A DNA stretch of 36,804 nt from Streptomyces sp. PR69 (GCF_026420845.1 NZ_JAOWCB010000046.1:1-36804), one strand, 5' to 3'. Shown: positions 7,971 to 16,009, numbered from the stretch's first letter. Numbers and translations: made by a program. Notes: a model not told the origin generated them from the sequence alone.

Positions 7971-8282
7971 TCACTCGGCGTCGGGTCCGTAGACCTCCAC
8001 CCTGTCCGAAACCCGGCGTACGTGGATGCAGTCGCCCGGGCACTCCTTCGCGGAGTCCACGACGTCCCGCAGCAGCGGCAGCGGCACGGGAGTGGTCGCG
8101 CCGGGCTCCTGCAGCAGCTCGTCGTCCCCGCTCTTCACATAGGCGAGTCCGTCGATGTCGAGCTCGAAGACCTCGGGCGCGTACTGGGCGCAGATCCCGT
8201 CCCCCGTGCAGAGGTCCTGGTCGATCCACACCTCCAGAGCCTCGCCGCCGCCTTCGGTGGGGACCTCGTGCTGCGCGGTCAT
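7971..8282 (-). CDS. Small Fe-S ferredoxin next to the proteasome ATPase
   Basis: A 103-residue cytosolic ferredoxin. The first cluster motif is CTGDGIC followed by AQYAPEVF, and the last is CPGDCIHV near residue 85. The spot usually held by the second Cys of a Cys-X2-Cys-X2-Cys motif is Asp, so the cluster is probably [3Fe-4S], or [4Fe-4S] with an Asp ligand. Electron partners could be P450s or other oxidoreductases; none is encoded here. The ATG at 8282 is preceded by AGGAGA; longer readings lack a ribosome site. It faces away from arc across 252 bases, an arrangement I recall from other actinobacterial proteasome loci, though no functional link is established from sequence. Confidence 0.9.
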   Translation of the reverse strand: MTAQHEVPTEGGGEALEVWIDQDLCTGDGICAQYAPEVFELDIDGLAYVKSGDDELLQEPGATTPVPLPLLRDVVDSAKECPGDCIHVRRVSDRVEVYGPDAE

Positions 8283-8441
8283 ATCTCCTGCCGTTTCCAT
8301 CGCCGGTGACGCCAGGAGAAGCAAGTCGTGCCAGCCCTGACGGGTGTTGAACGCTTCGACGATACAACCGCCCGCTTTCCGATGTTGTTGGGTGGGTATT
8401 CCCCTGAGGTGAGGGAGAGCGCAAGGGTGAAGATCGGACAC

Positions 8442-8496
8442 ACCCCTACCGTCTTTGTGATCTAGGGGTTTCAATCACCCCCCGCCCAGGTAGGGT
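8442..8496 (+). promoter_or_regulatory. Putative arc promoter with an adjoining inverted repeat
   Basis: Upstream of arc, tttcaa (8469-8474) and tagggt (8491-8496) are spaced by 16 bases and resemble a housekeeping -35/-10 pair, predicting a leader of about 30 bases. The perfect inverted repeat accccta (8442-8448) / taggggt (8463-8469) touches the -35 and could be an operator shared with the divergent ferredoxin gene. This is pattern reading only. Confidence 0.35.
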
Positions 8497-8534
8497 CAGG
8501 AAGCGTCCAGCTCCCCTTGGAGGAGGTGAGGACC

Positions 8535-10301
8535 GTGGCAGCCCACGACGACGACATCAACCGCGGCATCCGGCCGGGGCGGGGGTCTGAGGACCCAGCC
8601 GGCCAGGTTGCCTATCTCGAGCAGGAAATCGCCGTCCTGCGCCGCAAGCTCGCCGACTCTCCGCGTCATACGAGGATTCTCGAAGAGCGGATCGTCGAGC
8701 TGCAGACGAACCTGGCCGGCGTGTCCGCACAGAACGAGCGACTGGCGAACACGCTCCGTGAGGCCCGTGACCAGATCGTGGCCCTCAAGGAGGAGGTCGA
8801 CCGGCTCGCGCAGCCGCCGGCCGGCTTCGGTGTCTTCCTGCAGGCGAACGAGGACGGCACATGCGACATCTTCACCGGGGGCCGCAAGCTCCGGGTGAAC
8901 GTCAGCCCCAGCGTCGAGCTCGACGAGCTGCGGCGCGGCCAGGAAGTCATGCTCAACGAAGCGCTCAATGTGGTCGAGGCCATGGAGTTCGAGCGCGCCG
9001 GGGACATCGTCACTCTCAAGGAGATCCTTGAGGACGGTGAGCGCGCCCTGGTGATCGGGCACACCGACGAGGAGCGGGTGGTGAGGCTCGCCGAGCCGCT
9101 GCTGGACATCAACATCCGCCCCGGCGACGCCCTGCTGCTCGAACCGCGCTCCGGCTATGTCTACGAGGTGATCCCCAAGAGCGAGGTCGAAGAGCTCGTC
9201 CTGGAAGAGGTCCCGGACGTCGACTACGACAAGATCGGCGGTCTGGGCAACCAGATCGAGCTGATCCGCGACGCGGTCGAGCTGCCCTACCTCTACCCGG
9301 ATCTCTTCAAGGAGCACGAACTGCGTCCGCCGAAGGGCATCCTGCTCTACGGCCCGCCGGGCTGCGGCAAGACGCTGATCGCGAAGGCCGTCGCCAACTC
9401 CCTTGCCAAGAAGGTCGCCGAGGTGACCGGCCAGCCCGCGGGGAAGAGCTACTTCCTCAACATCAAGGGCCCCGAGCTCCTCAACAAGTACGTCGGCGAG
9501 ACCGAGCGGCATATCCGCCTCGTCTTCCAGCGCGCCCGGGAGAAGGCCGGCGAGGGCACCCCCGTCATCGTCTTCTTCGACGAGATGGAGTCGCTCTTCC
9601 GCACCCGCGGCTCCGGCGTCAGCTCGGACGTGGAGAACACCATCGTCCCGCAGCTGCTCGCCGAGATCGACGGCGTCGAGGGCCTGGAAAACGTGATCGT
9701 CATCGGCGCCTCCAACCGCGAGGACATGATCGACCCGGCGATCCTGCGGCCGGGCCGGCTCGACGTCAAGATCAAGATCGAGCGTCCGGACGCGGAGGCC
9801 GCCAAGGACATCTTCGGCAAGTACCTCACACCTTCGCTCCCACTGCACGCGGACGACCTCGCCGAGCACAGCGGATCGAAGGAAGTCGCTGCTCAGGCCA
9901 TGATTCAGTCGGTCGTGGAGCAGATGTACGCGGAATCCGAGGAGAACCGCTTCCTCGAGGTCACCTATGCGAACGGCGACAAGGAAGTCCTCTACTTCAA
10001 GGACTTCAACTCCGGCGCCATGATCCAGAACATCGTGGACCGGGCCAAGAAGATGGCCATCAAGGCCTTCCTCGACCAGAACCAGAAGGGCATCCGGGTC
10101 TCCCACCTGCTCCAGGCGTGCGTGGACGAGTTCAAGGAGAACGAGGACCTGCCCAACACCACCAACCCGGACGACTGGGCCCGGATCTCCGGCAAGAAGG
10201 GTGAGCGGATCGTCTTCATCCGCACCCTCGTCACCGGAAAGCAGGGCGCGGACACCGGGCGCTCCATCGACACGGTGGCGAACACCGGTCAGTACCTGTA
10301 A
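8535..10301 (+). CDS. arc: Proteasome-associated AAA+ ATPase (Arc/Mpa)
   Basis: A 588-residue unfoldase that forms a hexameric ring, binds Pup through its coiled coils and feeds tagged proteins into the 20S core. The N-terminal coiled coil (about 24-92, heptad-like VAYLEQEIAVLRRKL) is followed by tandem OB domains (about 95-225). The AAA module has Walker A GPPGCGKT (273-280) and Walker B FFDEMES with Asp349-Glu350; ILRPGRLDVKI lies further on. The C-terminus GQYL is the motif that docks into the proteasome. I chose the GTG at 8535 behind an extended GGAGGAGGTGAGG; the TTG at 8517 lies ahead of that ribosome site. A hairpin terminator separates it from dop. Confidence 0.98.
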   Translation: MAAHDDDINRGIRPGRGSEDPAGQVAYLEQEIAVLRRKLADSPRHTRILEERIVELQTNLAGVSAQNERLANTLREARDQIVALKEEVDRLAQPPAGFGVFLQANEDGTCDIFTGGRKLRVNVSPSVELDELRRGQEVMLNEALNVVEAMEFERAGDIVTLKEILEDGERALVIGHTDEERVVRLAEPLLDINIRPGDALLLEPRSGYVYEVIPKSEVEELVLEEVPDVDYDKIGGLGNQIELIRDAVELPYLYPDLFKEHELRPPKGILLYGPPGCGKTLIAKAVANSLAKKVAEVTGQPAGKSYFLNIKGPELLNKYVGETERHIRLVFQRAREKAGEGTPVIVFFDEMESLFRTRGSGVSSDVENTIVPQLLAEIDGVEGLENVIVIGASNREDMIDPAILRPGRLDVKIKIERPDAEAAKDIFGKYLTPSLPLHADDLAEHSGSKEVAAQAMIQSVVEQMYAESEENRFLEVTYANGDKEVLYFKDFNSGAMIQNIVDRAKKMAIKAFLDQNQKGIRVSHLLQACVDEFKENEDLPNTTNPDDWARISGKKGERIVFIRTLVTGKQGADTGRSIDTVANTGQYL

Positions 10302-10309
10302 TACGCAAC

Positions 10310-10344
10310 CCGGCTGCGGATGCCCGCCCGGCATCCGCAGCCGG
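10310..10344 (+). terminator. Terminator after arc
   Basis: The perfect 15-bp arms ccggctgcggatgcc (10310-10324) and ggcatccgcagccgg (10330-10344) enclose the loop cgccc and are followed by ttgcttt. It starts 9 bases after the arc stop. It indicates that arc and dop are not simply one transcript; tctaggct near 10416 may be the -10 region of a dop promoter. Confidence 0.9.
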
Positions 10345-10541
10345 TTGCTTTCCCGACAGCTCCGGGCACACCCGAGCAATTGACGGAATTGATCTCCCCA
10401 CCAGCGCAGAGGCGTTCTAGGCTCGTCGGTACCGCCGCGTAGCGCAGTGCGGGGACGGGCACCGCACTGCGCCACCGGAGAGACCGCGGTACTTGAGCGC
10501 CGTTTCCACCAGGGAACGCCGCCGGGCAAGGAGGGCGCCGC

Positions 10542-12053
10542 ATGACCGTACGGCGAGTAATGGGCATCGAGACGGAGTATGGAATCTCCGTCCCCGGCCA
10601 CCCGAACGCCAATGCCATGCTCACCTCATCCCAGATCGTCAACGCCTACGCGGCGGCGATGCACCGGGCGCGCCGCGCCCGCTGGGACTTCGAGGAGGAG
10701 AATCCGCTGCGGGACGCCCGTGGCTTTGACCTCGCCCGCGAGGCCGCCGACGCCAGCCAGCTCACCGACGAGGACATCGGCCTGGCCAATGTGATTCTCA
10801 CCAATGGCGCCCGGCTGTACGTGGACCACGCCCATCCGGAGTACAGCTCCCCGGAAGTGACCAATCCGCTGGACGCGGTCCTGTGGGACAAAGCCGGCGA
10901 GCGGATCATGGCCGAGGCGGCGGAGCGCGCCGCCCAGCTTCCCGGCGCCCAGCCGATCCACCTCTACAAGAACAACACCGACAACAAGGGCGCCTCCTAT
11001 GGGACGCACGAGAACTACCTGATGAAGCGGGAGACCCCGTTCTCGGACATCGTGCGCCATCTGACGCCGTTCTTCGTCTCCCGGCAGGTGGTGACCGGCG
11101 CAGGACGGGTCGGAATCGGCCAGGACGGCCATGAGCACGGCTTCCAGATCAGTCAGCGCGCCGATTACTTCGAGGTGGAGGTCGGCCTGGAGACGACCCT
11201 CAAGCGCCCCATCATCAACACCCGCGACGAGCCGCACTCCGACGCCGAGAAGTACCGCAGGCTCCATGTGATCATCGGCGATGCGAACCTGTCGGAGATC
11301 TCGACCTATCTCAAGCTGGGCACGACCGCGCTGGTCCTGTCCATGATCGAGGACGGCTTTATCGCCGTCGACCTGGCCGTGGACCAGCCGGTGCGCACCC
11401 TGCACCAGATTTCCCACGACCCGGACCTGGGCCGTCTGATCACGCTCCGCAGCGGTCGCACACTCACCGCCGTCCAGTTGCAGATGGAGTACTTCGAGCT
11501 GGCGAGGAAGTATGTCGAGGAGCGTTTCGGGGCCGACGCCGACGAGCAGACCAAGGACGTCCTGGTCCGCTGGGAGGACACCCTCAACCGGCTGGAGAAC
11601 AACCCGATGAGCCTCGCCGGGGAGCTGGACTGGATCGCCAAGCGGGAGCTTCTTGAGGGCTACCGCAGGCGCGACAGCCTCGACTGGGACGCCGCCCGGC
11701 TGCACCTGGTGGACCTGCAGTACGCGGACGTACGCCCCGACAAGGGGCTGTACAACCGTCTCGCGGCCCGCGGGAAGATGAAGCGGCTGCTCGTCGAGAC
11801 CGACGTGGAACGGGCCGAGAGCAAGCCTCCTGAGGACACCCGGGCCTACTTCCGCGGCCGCTGTCTGGACCAGTACGCCGACGACGTGGCCGCGGCCTCC
11901 TGGGACTCGGTGATCTTCGACCTGCCCGGCCGTGACTCTCTGCAGCGCGTTCCCACCCTGGAGCCGCTGCGGGGCACCCGGAACCACGTCAAAGAGCTGC
12001 TGGACCGCTGCCGCACCGCGGAGGACCTGGTCCGGGTGCTGTCCGGCGGCTGA
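10542..12053 (+). CDS. dop: Pup deamidase/depupylase Dop
   Basis: A 503-residue enzyme of the carboxylate-amine ligase fold. It converts the C-terminal Gln of Pup to Glu, making it ready for ligation, and also removes Pup from substrates. Visible features are the N-terminal GIETEYGI with the metal/ATP-binding Glu, the Dop-specific loop region after PGHPNANA (about 40-80, absent from PafA), and the catalytic Asp95 in RLYVDHAHPEYSSPE. NNTDNKGASYGTHENYL and INTRDEPHSDAEKYRRLHVI are shared with PafA. The ATG at 10542 follows AAGGAGGG. Pup begins about 140 bases downstream, with its own likely promoter. Its paralogue pafA lies at 17355. Confidence 0.98.
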   Translation: MTVRRVMGIETEYGISVPGHPNANAMLTSSQIVNAYAAAMHRARRARWDFEEENPLRDARGFDLAREAADASQLTDEDIGLANVILTNGARLYVDHAHPEYSSPEVTNPLDAVLWDKAGERIMAEAAERAAQLPGAQPIHLYKNNTDNKGASYGTHENYLMKRETPFSDIVRHLTPFFVSRQVVTGAGRVGIGQDGHEHGFQISQRADYFEVEVGLETTLKRPIINTRDEPHSDAEKYRRLHVIIGDANLSEISTYLKLGTTALVLSMIEDGFIAVDLAVDQPVRTLHQISHDPDLGRLITLRSGRTLTAVQLQMEYFELARKYVEERFGADADEQTKDVLVRWEDTLNRLENNPMSLAGELDWIAKRELLEGYRRRDSLDWDAARLHLVDLQYADVRPDKGLYNRLAARGKMKRLLVETDVERAESKPPEDTRAYFRGRCLDQYADDVAAASWDSVIFDLPGRDSLQRVPTLEPLRGTRNHVKELLDRCRTAEDLVRVLSGG

Positions 12054-12117
12054 AATACCTCCCGGCCGGGAATCATGGGAGTGGTGCCCGGATGTTGTAG
12101 CAACTGCAGGGCCGATG

Positions 12118-12149
12118 TCAGACCCGGCTTGTAGGGTCTGATCTTGACA
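12118..12149 (+). promoter_or_regulatory. Inverted repeat and promoter-like elements upstream of pup
   Basis: The perfect 8-bp arms tcagaccc (12118-12125) and gggtctga (12134-12141) have an 8-base spacer. The right arm overlaps tagggt (12132-12137), a possible -10 element, and ttgaca (12144-12149), a -35 match, lies just downstream. An operator covering a pup promoter is plausible; which hexamer is used cannot be decided here. Confidence 0.4.
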
Positions 12150-12192
12150 GACGGACCCAACCGAGCGGGCCGATTCGAGCGGGGTGAGGGAT

Positions 12193-12411
12193 ATGGCGAC
12201 CAAGGACACCGGCGGCGGACAGCAGAAGGCCGCGCGCTCTACGGAGGAGGTCGACGAGCAGGCGCAGGACGCGCAGGCTGCGGAGGACCTCAAGGAGCGC
12301 CAGGAGAAGCTGAGCGACGACGTCGACTCGGTGCTGGATGAAATCGACGACGTCCTTGAGGAGAATGCTGAGGACTTCGTGCGGTCATTCGTCCAGAAGG
12401 GCGGCCAGTAG
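12193..12411 (+). CDS. pup: Prokaryotic ubiquitin-like protein Pup
   Basis: The 72-residue protein modifier. It is highly acidic and mostly disordered, with the central helical region (DLKERQEKLSDDVDSVLDEI, about 33-52) that pairs with the Arc coiled coil. The C-terminus is Gly-Gly-Gln, so Dop must deamidate the Gln before PafA can attach it to a substrate lysine. I chose the ATG at 12193, with GGTGAGGG just upstream; the GTG at 12184 lies inside that ribosome site. The length fits the family. In many actinobacteria pup directly precedes prcB; here about 450 bases holding a nuclease remnant lie between them. Confidence 0.98.
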   Translation: MATKDTGGGQQKAARSTEEVDEQAQDAQAAEDLKERQEKLSDDVDSVLDEIDDVLEENAEDFVRSFVQKGGQ

Positions 12412-12447
12412 GTTGACCTGACCTTCGAATCGAAGGTTGTCGAGGGG

Positions 12448-12907
12448 GTGGGGTTGATCGAGAGCGGTACCCGAAGCGCCGCTCGCGGTGTAGGGAGCGC
12501 AGGCCGCTGGGAGCCTTCGCGGGGAGCGGATCAGCTCGCCGCGGGCTGCGGGCCTCCTGCCCGAAGAGAGTCCGGCCGCGTGCGCAGGCGCCCGCGGGGC
12601 GTCCGTTCTGCCGGAGCTGCGCGGAGGCCAGCAGGCCGCAGAGCGAGCGGCATCACAGAGGCCGTGCGGGACGAGATGGCCCTCACGCACCGGTGTCTGT
12701 GTGATCCGTCCGTCTGCTCCGGCAGTGCATGTGGATCACTGCCATGAGACGGGTAGGGTCCGTGGCGTACTGTGCTTCAACTGCAATTCGGCCATCGGCA
12801 AGTTGGGAGACGATCCCGACGCTGTCCGCCGGGCTGCCGCCTATTCGGAAGGAAACGCGTGGAAGCCAACACTCGTAGCACCGGGCGTCTGCCGGCTGCC
12901 TTCCTGA
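12448..12907 (+). pseudogene. Decayed recombination endonuclease VII (HNH) gene
   Basis: Pieces of one protein can be read in order but in changing frames. Frame 1 from GTG 12448 gives GLIESGTR. Frame 3 (about 12474-12640) gives RCRERRPLGAFAG and GRPFCRSCAE, like the zinc-ribbon part. Frame 1 (about 12645-12690) gives SGITEAVRDEMALTH. Frame 2 (12692-12907) gives GVCVIRPSAPAVHVDHCHETG, then VLCFNCNSAIGKLGDDP, the HNH/zinc core, to the stop. At least three frame changes, loss of zinc-site cysteines (Arg where GVCVIC is expected) and an apparent internal deletion make it non-functional as read. Intact versions from other Streptomyces, as I remember them, occupy the same slot between pup and prcB. 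The last 49 bases overlap the prcB start. Confidence 0.8.
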
Positions 12908-13704
12908 CGCCTGGCTCGTCCTCGTTCATGGACTTTCTGGGCGAGCACGCCCCCGACCTGCTGCCCGGAAAGCGCTCTCTGCCGCCCGTGCAGGGCGTCG
13001 TCGAGGCGCCGCACGGCACGACCATCGTCGCCGCGACGTTCCCCGGCGGCGTGGTGCTCGCCGGCGACCGCAGGGCCACGATGGGCAACATGATCGCCCA
13101 GCGCGACATCGAGAAGGTCTTCCCGGCCGACGAGTACTCGGCCGTGGGCATCGCGGGCACCGCCGGCCTCGCGGTGGAGATGGTCAAGCTCTTCCAGCTT
13201 GAGCTGGAGCACTTCGAGAAGGTCGAAGGCGCCCAGCTCTCCCTGGAGGGCAAGGCCAACCGCCTCTCCACAATGATCCGCAGCAACCTCGGCATGGCCA
13301 TGCAGGGCCTGGCCGTGGTGCCGCTCTTCGCCGGCTGGGACGTCGACCGGGAGAAGGGCCGCATCTTCTCGTACGACGTCACCGGGGGCCGCTCCGAGGA
13401 GCACGGCTACGCGGCGACCGGCTCCGGCTCCCTGTTCGCCCGCGGCGCGATGAAGAAGCTCTACCGCGAGGACCTGACAGAGCAGCAGGCCATCACCCTG
13501 GTCGTGCAGGCGCTGTACGACGCGGCCGACGACGACTCGGCGACCGGCGGGCCCGATGTGGCGCGGCGCATCTACCCGATCGTCACCATCATCACCGACG
13601 AGGGCTTCCGCAGGCTCACCGAGGCGGAGTCCTCCGACACCGCCCGCTCGATCCTGGAGCGCCGCCTTGAACAGCCCGACGGCCCGCGTGCCGCGCTGCT
13701 CTGA
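12859..13704 (+). CDS. prcB: 20S proteasome beta subunit
   Basis: A 281-residue precursor of the catalytic subunit. A propeptide of 53 residues (FLTPGSSSFMDFL is a conserved stretch) is removed by autocleavage in PHG/TTIVAATFPGG, exposing Thr54 as the N-terminal nucleophile. The core shows GGVVLAGDRRATMG, SAVGIAGTAGLA and GRSEEHGYAATGSGSLFARGAMK. I chose the GTG at 12859 (VEANTRSTGR) because AAGGA lies just upstream and the product matches the usual PrcB start; the longer reading comes from the overlapping nuclease remnant. PrcA follows after 35 bases, so the two form an operon. The two subunits build the four-ring 20S particle in the cytosol. Confidence 0.98.
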   Translation: MEANTRSTGRLPAAFLTPGSSSFMDFLGEHAPDLLPGKRSLPPVQGVVEAPHGTTIVAATFPGGVVLAGDRRATMGNMIAQRDIEKVFPADEYSAVGIAGTAGLAVEMVKLFQLELEHFEKVEGAQLSLEGKANRLSTMIRSNLGMAMQGLAVVPLFAGWDVDREKGRIFSYDVTGGRSEEHGYAATGSGSLFARGAMKKLYREDLTEQQAITLVVQALYDAADDDSATGGPDVARRIYPIVTIITDEGFRRLTEAESSDTARSILERRLEQPDGPRAALL

Positions 13705-13739
13705 TCCACACCTCACTGACAGAAAGGGACGGATAGCCG

Positions 13740-14492
13740 GTGACGACGCCGTTCTATGTCTCGCCCGCACAGGCCATGCAGGACCGGGCGGAATACGCCC
13801 GGAAGGGCATCGCCCGAGGCCGCAGCCTGGTCGTGATGCAGTATGCCGACGGCATTGTCTTCGTCGGCGAGAACCCGTCCCGCGCGCTGCACAAATTCAG
13901 CGAGATCTATGACCGGATCGGCTTCGCCGCGGCCGGTAAGTACAACGAGTACGAGAATCTGCGCATCGGCGGGGTCCGCTATGCGGATCTGCGGGGCTAC
14001 ACCTATGACCGCGACGATGTGACCGCCCGCGGCCTGGCCAATGTCTACGCCCAGACGCTGGGCACGATCTTCTCCAGCGCGGCCGAGAAGCCGTACGAGG
14101 TCGAGCTGGTCGTCGCCGAGGTGGGCGAGACGCCCGAAGGAGACCAGATCTACCGGCTGCCGCACGACGGCTCGATCGTGGACGAGCACGGCTCGGTCGC
14201 GGTCGGCGGCAACGCGGAGCAGATCAGCAGCTTCCTCGACCAGCGCCATCGGGACGGGATGTCGCTGGCGGAGGCGCTGAGGCTGGCGGTGCAGGCGCTG
14301 TCCAACCAGTCCAACGGCACGGAGCGGGAGATTCCGGCGGACCGGCTGGAGGTGGCGGTGCTGGACCGTACGCGGCCGCAGCAGCGGAAGTTCAAGCGGA
14401 TCGTGGGGCGTCAGCTGGCGCGGTTGCTGGAGGCGGAGGTGCCGGCGTCCACCCCCACGGACACGCCTTCCGACGAGGAGCCGGGGGAGTAG
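13740..14492 (+). CDS. prcA: 20S proteasome alpha subunit
   Basis: The 250-residue alpha-ring subunit, catalytically inactive, which forms the gate of the particle and the docking surface for Arc. The N-terminus TTPFYVSPAQAMQDRAEYARKG contains the gating peptide and helix H0. Next come RGRSLVVMQYADGIVFVGEN and KFSEIYDRIGFAAAGKYNEYE, typical of alpha subunits. The C-terminal tail is Pro/Thr/Glu-rich and variable in the family. The start is GTG at 13740 with AAAGGGA upstream, and no processed Thr is present. It is the last gene before a hairpin and a gene-free gap. The last codons and the stop form part of that hairpin. Confidence 0.98.
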   Translation: MTTPFYVSPAQAMQDRAEYARKGIARGRSLVVMQYADGIVFVGENPSRALHKFSEIYDRIGFAAAGKYNEYENLRIGGVRYADLRGYTYDRDDVTARGLANVYAQTLGTIFSSAAEKPYEVELVVAEVGETPEGDQIYRLPHDGSIVDEHGSVAVGGNAEQISSFLDQRHRDGMSLAEALRLAVQALSNQSNGTEREIPADRLEVAVLDRTRPQQRKFKRIVGRQLARLLEAEVPASTPTDTPSDEEPGE

Positions 14493-14500
14493 CCCCCGGC
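14480..14500 (+). terminator. Hairpin enclosing the prcA stop codon
   Basis: The arms gccggggg (14480-14487) and cccccggc (14493-14500) are perfect 8-bp complements, and the loop agtag contains the TAG stop of prcA. A second GC-rich stem (gcccc/ggggc) follows within 20 bases. Together they probably end the prcBA transcript, though there is no T run. Confidence 0.6.
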
Positions 14501-14927
14501 GCCCCCCGTCGGCGGGGCCCGTGCATGCGGCCTTCCGCGCGGCGCGGGCTCATGGGCGGTCGCGCCCTCCGTTCCTGCCGTCCCCCGGGACCCGGGCGGG
14601 TCCCTCTCCCCCCTACGCCCTGAGGGCGTGGGGAGACCCCCCACGTTTCCAGTGCCCCGCCGGGCGCTGCGCCGGGGGGTGCCGTTGCCGTCCATGCGGC
14701 ATGCCCGGGGCCCGGGCAGGTGCTTGTCCCACCCTTCTGCCCGTTTCCAGCACCCCGCCAGGCGCGGGTGAGGAGAGACCCGCGCCCTGTCGGGTGCGGG
14801 ACGCCGGGGGAACCGGCCCGTCAGGTTTGGAGGGGCCGTGCAGGGGCGCCCCCGCAGAGGACCGGCGGCAAAACCCGGCCCACCCCGACAAGACGGCTCA
14901 CGCCGCCGGCCCGCGGGGGCCCGGGGC
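14493..14927. other. Gene-free, repeat-rich gap between prcA and the lacI-type gene
   Basis: No gene is supported here. The stretch is very GC-rich and carries several inverted repeats, such as acgccctgagggcgt near 14614. It also has an imperfect direct repeat starting cgtttccag at 14644 and again at 14742, each continuing into gccccgcc-like sequence. These look like the small intergenic repeats common in Streptomyces. It separates convergent prcA and the regulator gene. Confidence 0.6.
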
Positions 14928-15956
14928 TTACTCCGGGGGTGGGGCCGTTGATGCGCGGGGGATCAGGGTGACCGGGAGGTCGGGGGCCTCGAAGTCCCGG
15001 GCTTCGAGTACGGCGAGCAGCGCCGCCATGCCCTGCTCACCCACCCGCTCCGCCGGCAGCCGCACCGTCGTCAGCTCCGGCTCCACCGCCGTCGCCAGCG
15101 CCAGGTCGTCGAAGCCCGTGACCGACACATCGTCCGGGACCCGCCGCCCCAGCCGCCGTACGGCCTTGCACGCGCCGGCGGCCAGGATGTCGTCGTCGCA
15201 GACAAGAGCGGTGGCGTCGCCCCCCGTACCCCCCGTACCGAGCGTTTCAGCGGACCTGAGGGCCCGCTCCGCCGCTTCCCGCGCCGCATCGGCGTTCAGC
15301 GGCGCGGAGACCGTCCGCAGCGAGGTGCCGGGCACAGCGCGCAGCGCCTCCCGCAGCGCTCGCGCCCGTACCTCGAAGGTCCAGGACGGGACCGCCGACG
15401 CCAGATGGACGAAGCGGCGGTGGCCCAGGCCCAGCAGATGGGCCGCGACCTGGCGCATGCCGTCCGCGATGTCCACGTTCACATGCGCCGCCGCGGCCGG
15501 ATCGGCGGGGTCGCTGTCGAGCATCACCAGCGGCAGGCCCGTGCCCCGGATCGCCGCCAGCGCCCGCGCGGCCATGGACGAGGCGATCACCCCGTCCAGG
15601 GCCGCCCGCGCCGAGGCGAAGGGGTCCCTCGCCGGGCTCACGCCCTCCGGCGAGGGGTAGAGCACCACGCCGAAGCCGTGCTCGGCCGCCACACCCGCCG
15701 CGCCCGTGTAGACGCGGGCGAAGAACTCGTTCGTCAGCGCAGGCACCACGAGCAGCGCTGTCCGGGTGCGGCCCAGCCGCAGATGACGGGCCGCGAGATT
15801 CGGGCGGTAGCCCAGTTCCCGGGCCGTGTCCCGCACCAGGCCCGCGGTCCGCTCCGAGACCCGGCCGCGCCACTTGTCCCCGAGGACCAGCGACACCGTG
15901 GCCTGAGAGACCCCCGCGGCCTGGGCCACGTCCCGGCTGGTGGGCCGGTGTGCCAT
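14928..15956 (-). CDS. LacI-family transcriptional regulator
   Basis: A 342-residue DNA-binding repressor. The N-terminal LacI helix-turn-helix and hinge are clear: TSRDVAQAAGVSQATVSLVL, then ARELGYRPNLAARHLRLGRT. The rest is a periplasmic-binding-like sensor domain (ALLVVPALTNEFFARVYTG, DGVIASS, VSVTGFDDLALATAVEPELTTVRLP), which would bind a small ligand, often a sugar. I chose the ATG at 15954-15956 with GAGGAGGA upstream; the much longer open frame beyond it is an antisense artefact of the transporter gene. The divergent MFS gene and the TACGT-rich palindromes between them suggest that it represses its own gene and the transporter. The ligand is unknown. Confidence 0.93.
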   Translation of the reverse strand: MAHRPTSRDVAQAAGVSQATVSLVLGDKWRGRVSERTAGLVRDTARELGYRPNLAARHLRLGRTRTALLVVPALTNEFFARVYTGAAGVAAEHGFGVVLYPSPEGVSPARDPFASARAALDGVIASSMAARALAAIRGTGLPLVMLDSDPADPAAAAHVNVDIADGMRQVAAHLLGLGHRRFVHLASAVPSWTFEVRARALREALRAVPGTSLRTVSAPLNADAAREAAERALRSAETLGTGGTGGDATALVCDDDILAAGACKAVRRLGRRVPDDVSVTGFDDLALATAVEPELTTVRLPAERVGEQGMAALLAVLEARDFEAPDLPVTLIPRASTAPPPE

Positions 15957-16009
15957 CGATCCGTCCTCCTCACCGGGTGCCTCACTGGACCCCCGGGTTG
16001 CCGACATGG

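Noticed and set aside
8496..10601. A 701-codon open frame on the minus strand across arc
   Set aside because: It lies antisense to a strongly conserved gene, is rich in Asp/Leu/Val/Gly as expected from the shadow of GC3-biased codons, and has no family motifs.
10626..12293. A 555-codon minus-strand open frame across dop and pup
   Set aside because: Same antisense artefact; it crosses two unrelated real genes.
12448..12747. A separate intact 99-residue protein gene
   Set aside because: The frame is mostly out-of-frame translation of the endonuclease VII remnant; only its first residues and the SGITEAVRDEM part belong to that protein.
14521..15660. A 379-codon plus-strand frame running from the prcA gap into the lacI-type gene
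   Set aside because: It is Arg/Ser/Ala-rich and runs antisense to a clear LacI-family gene; no motif supports it.
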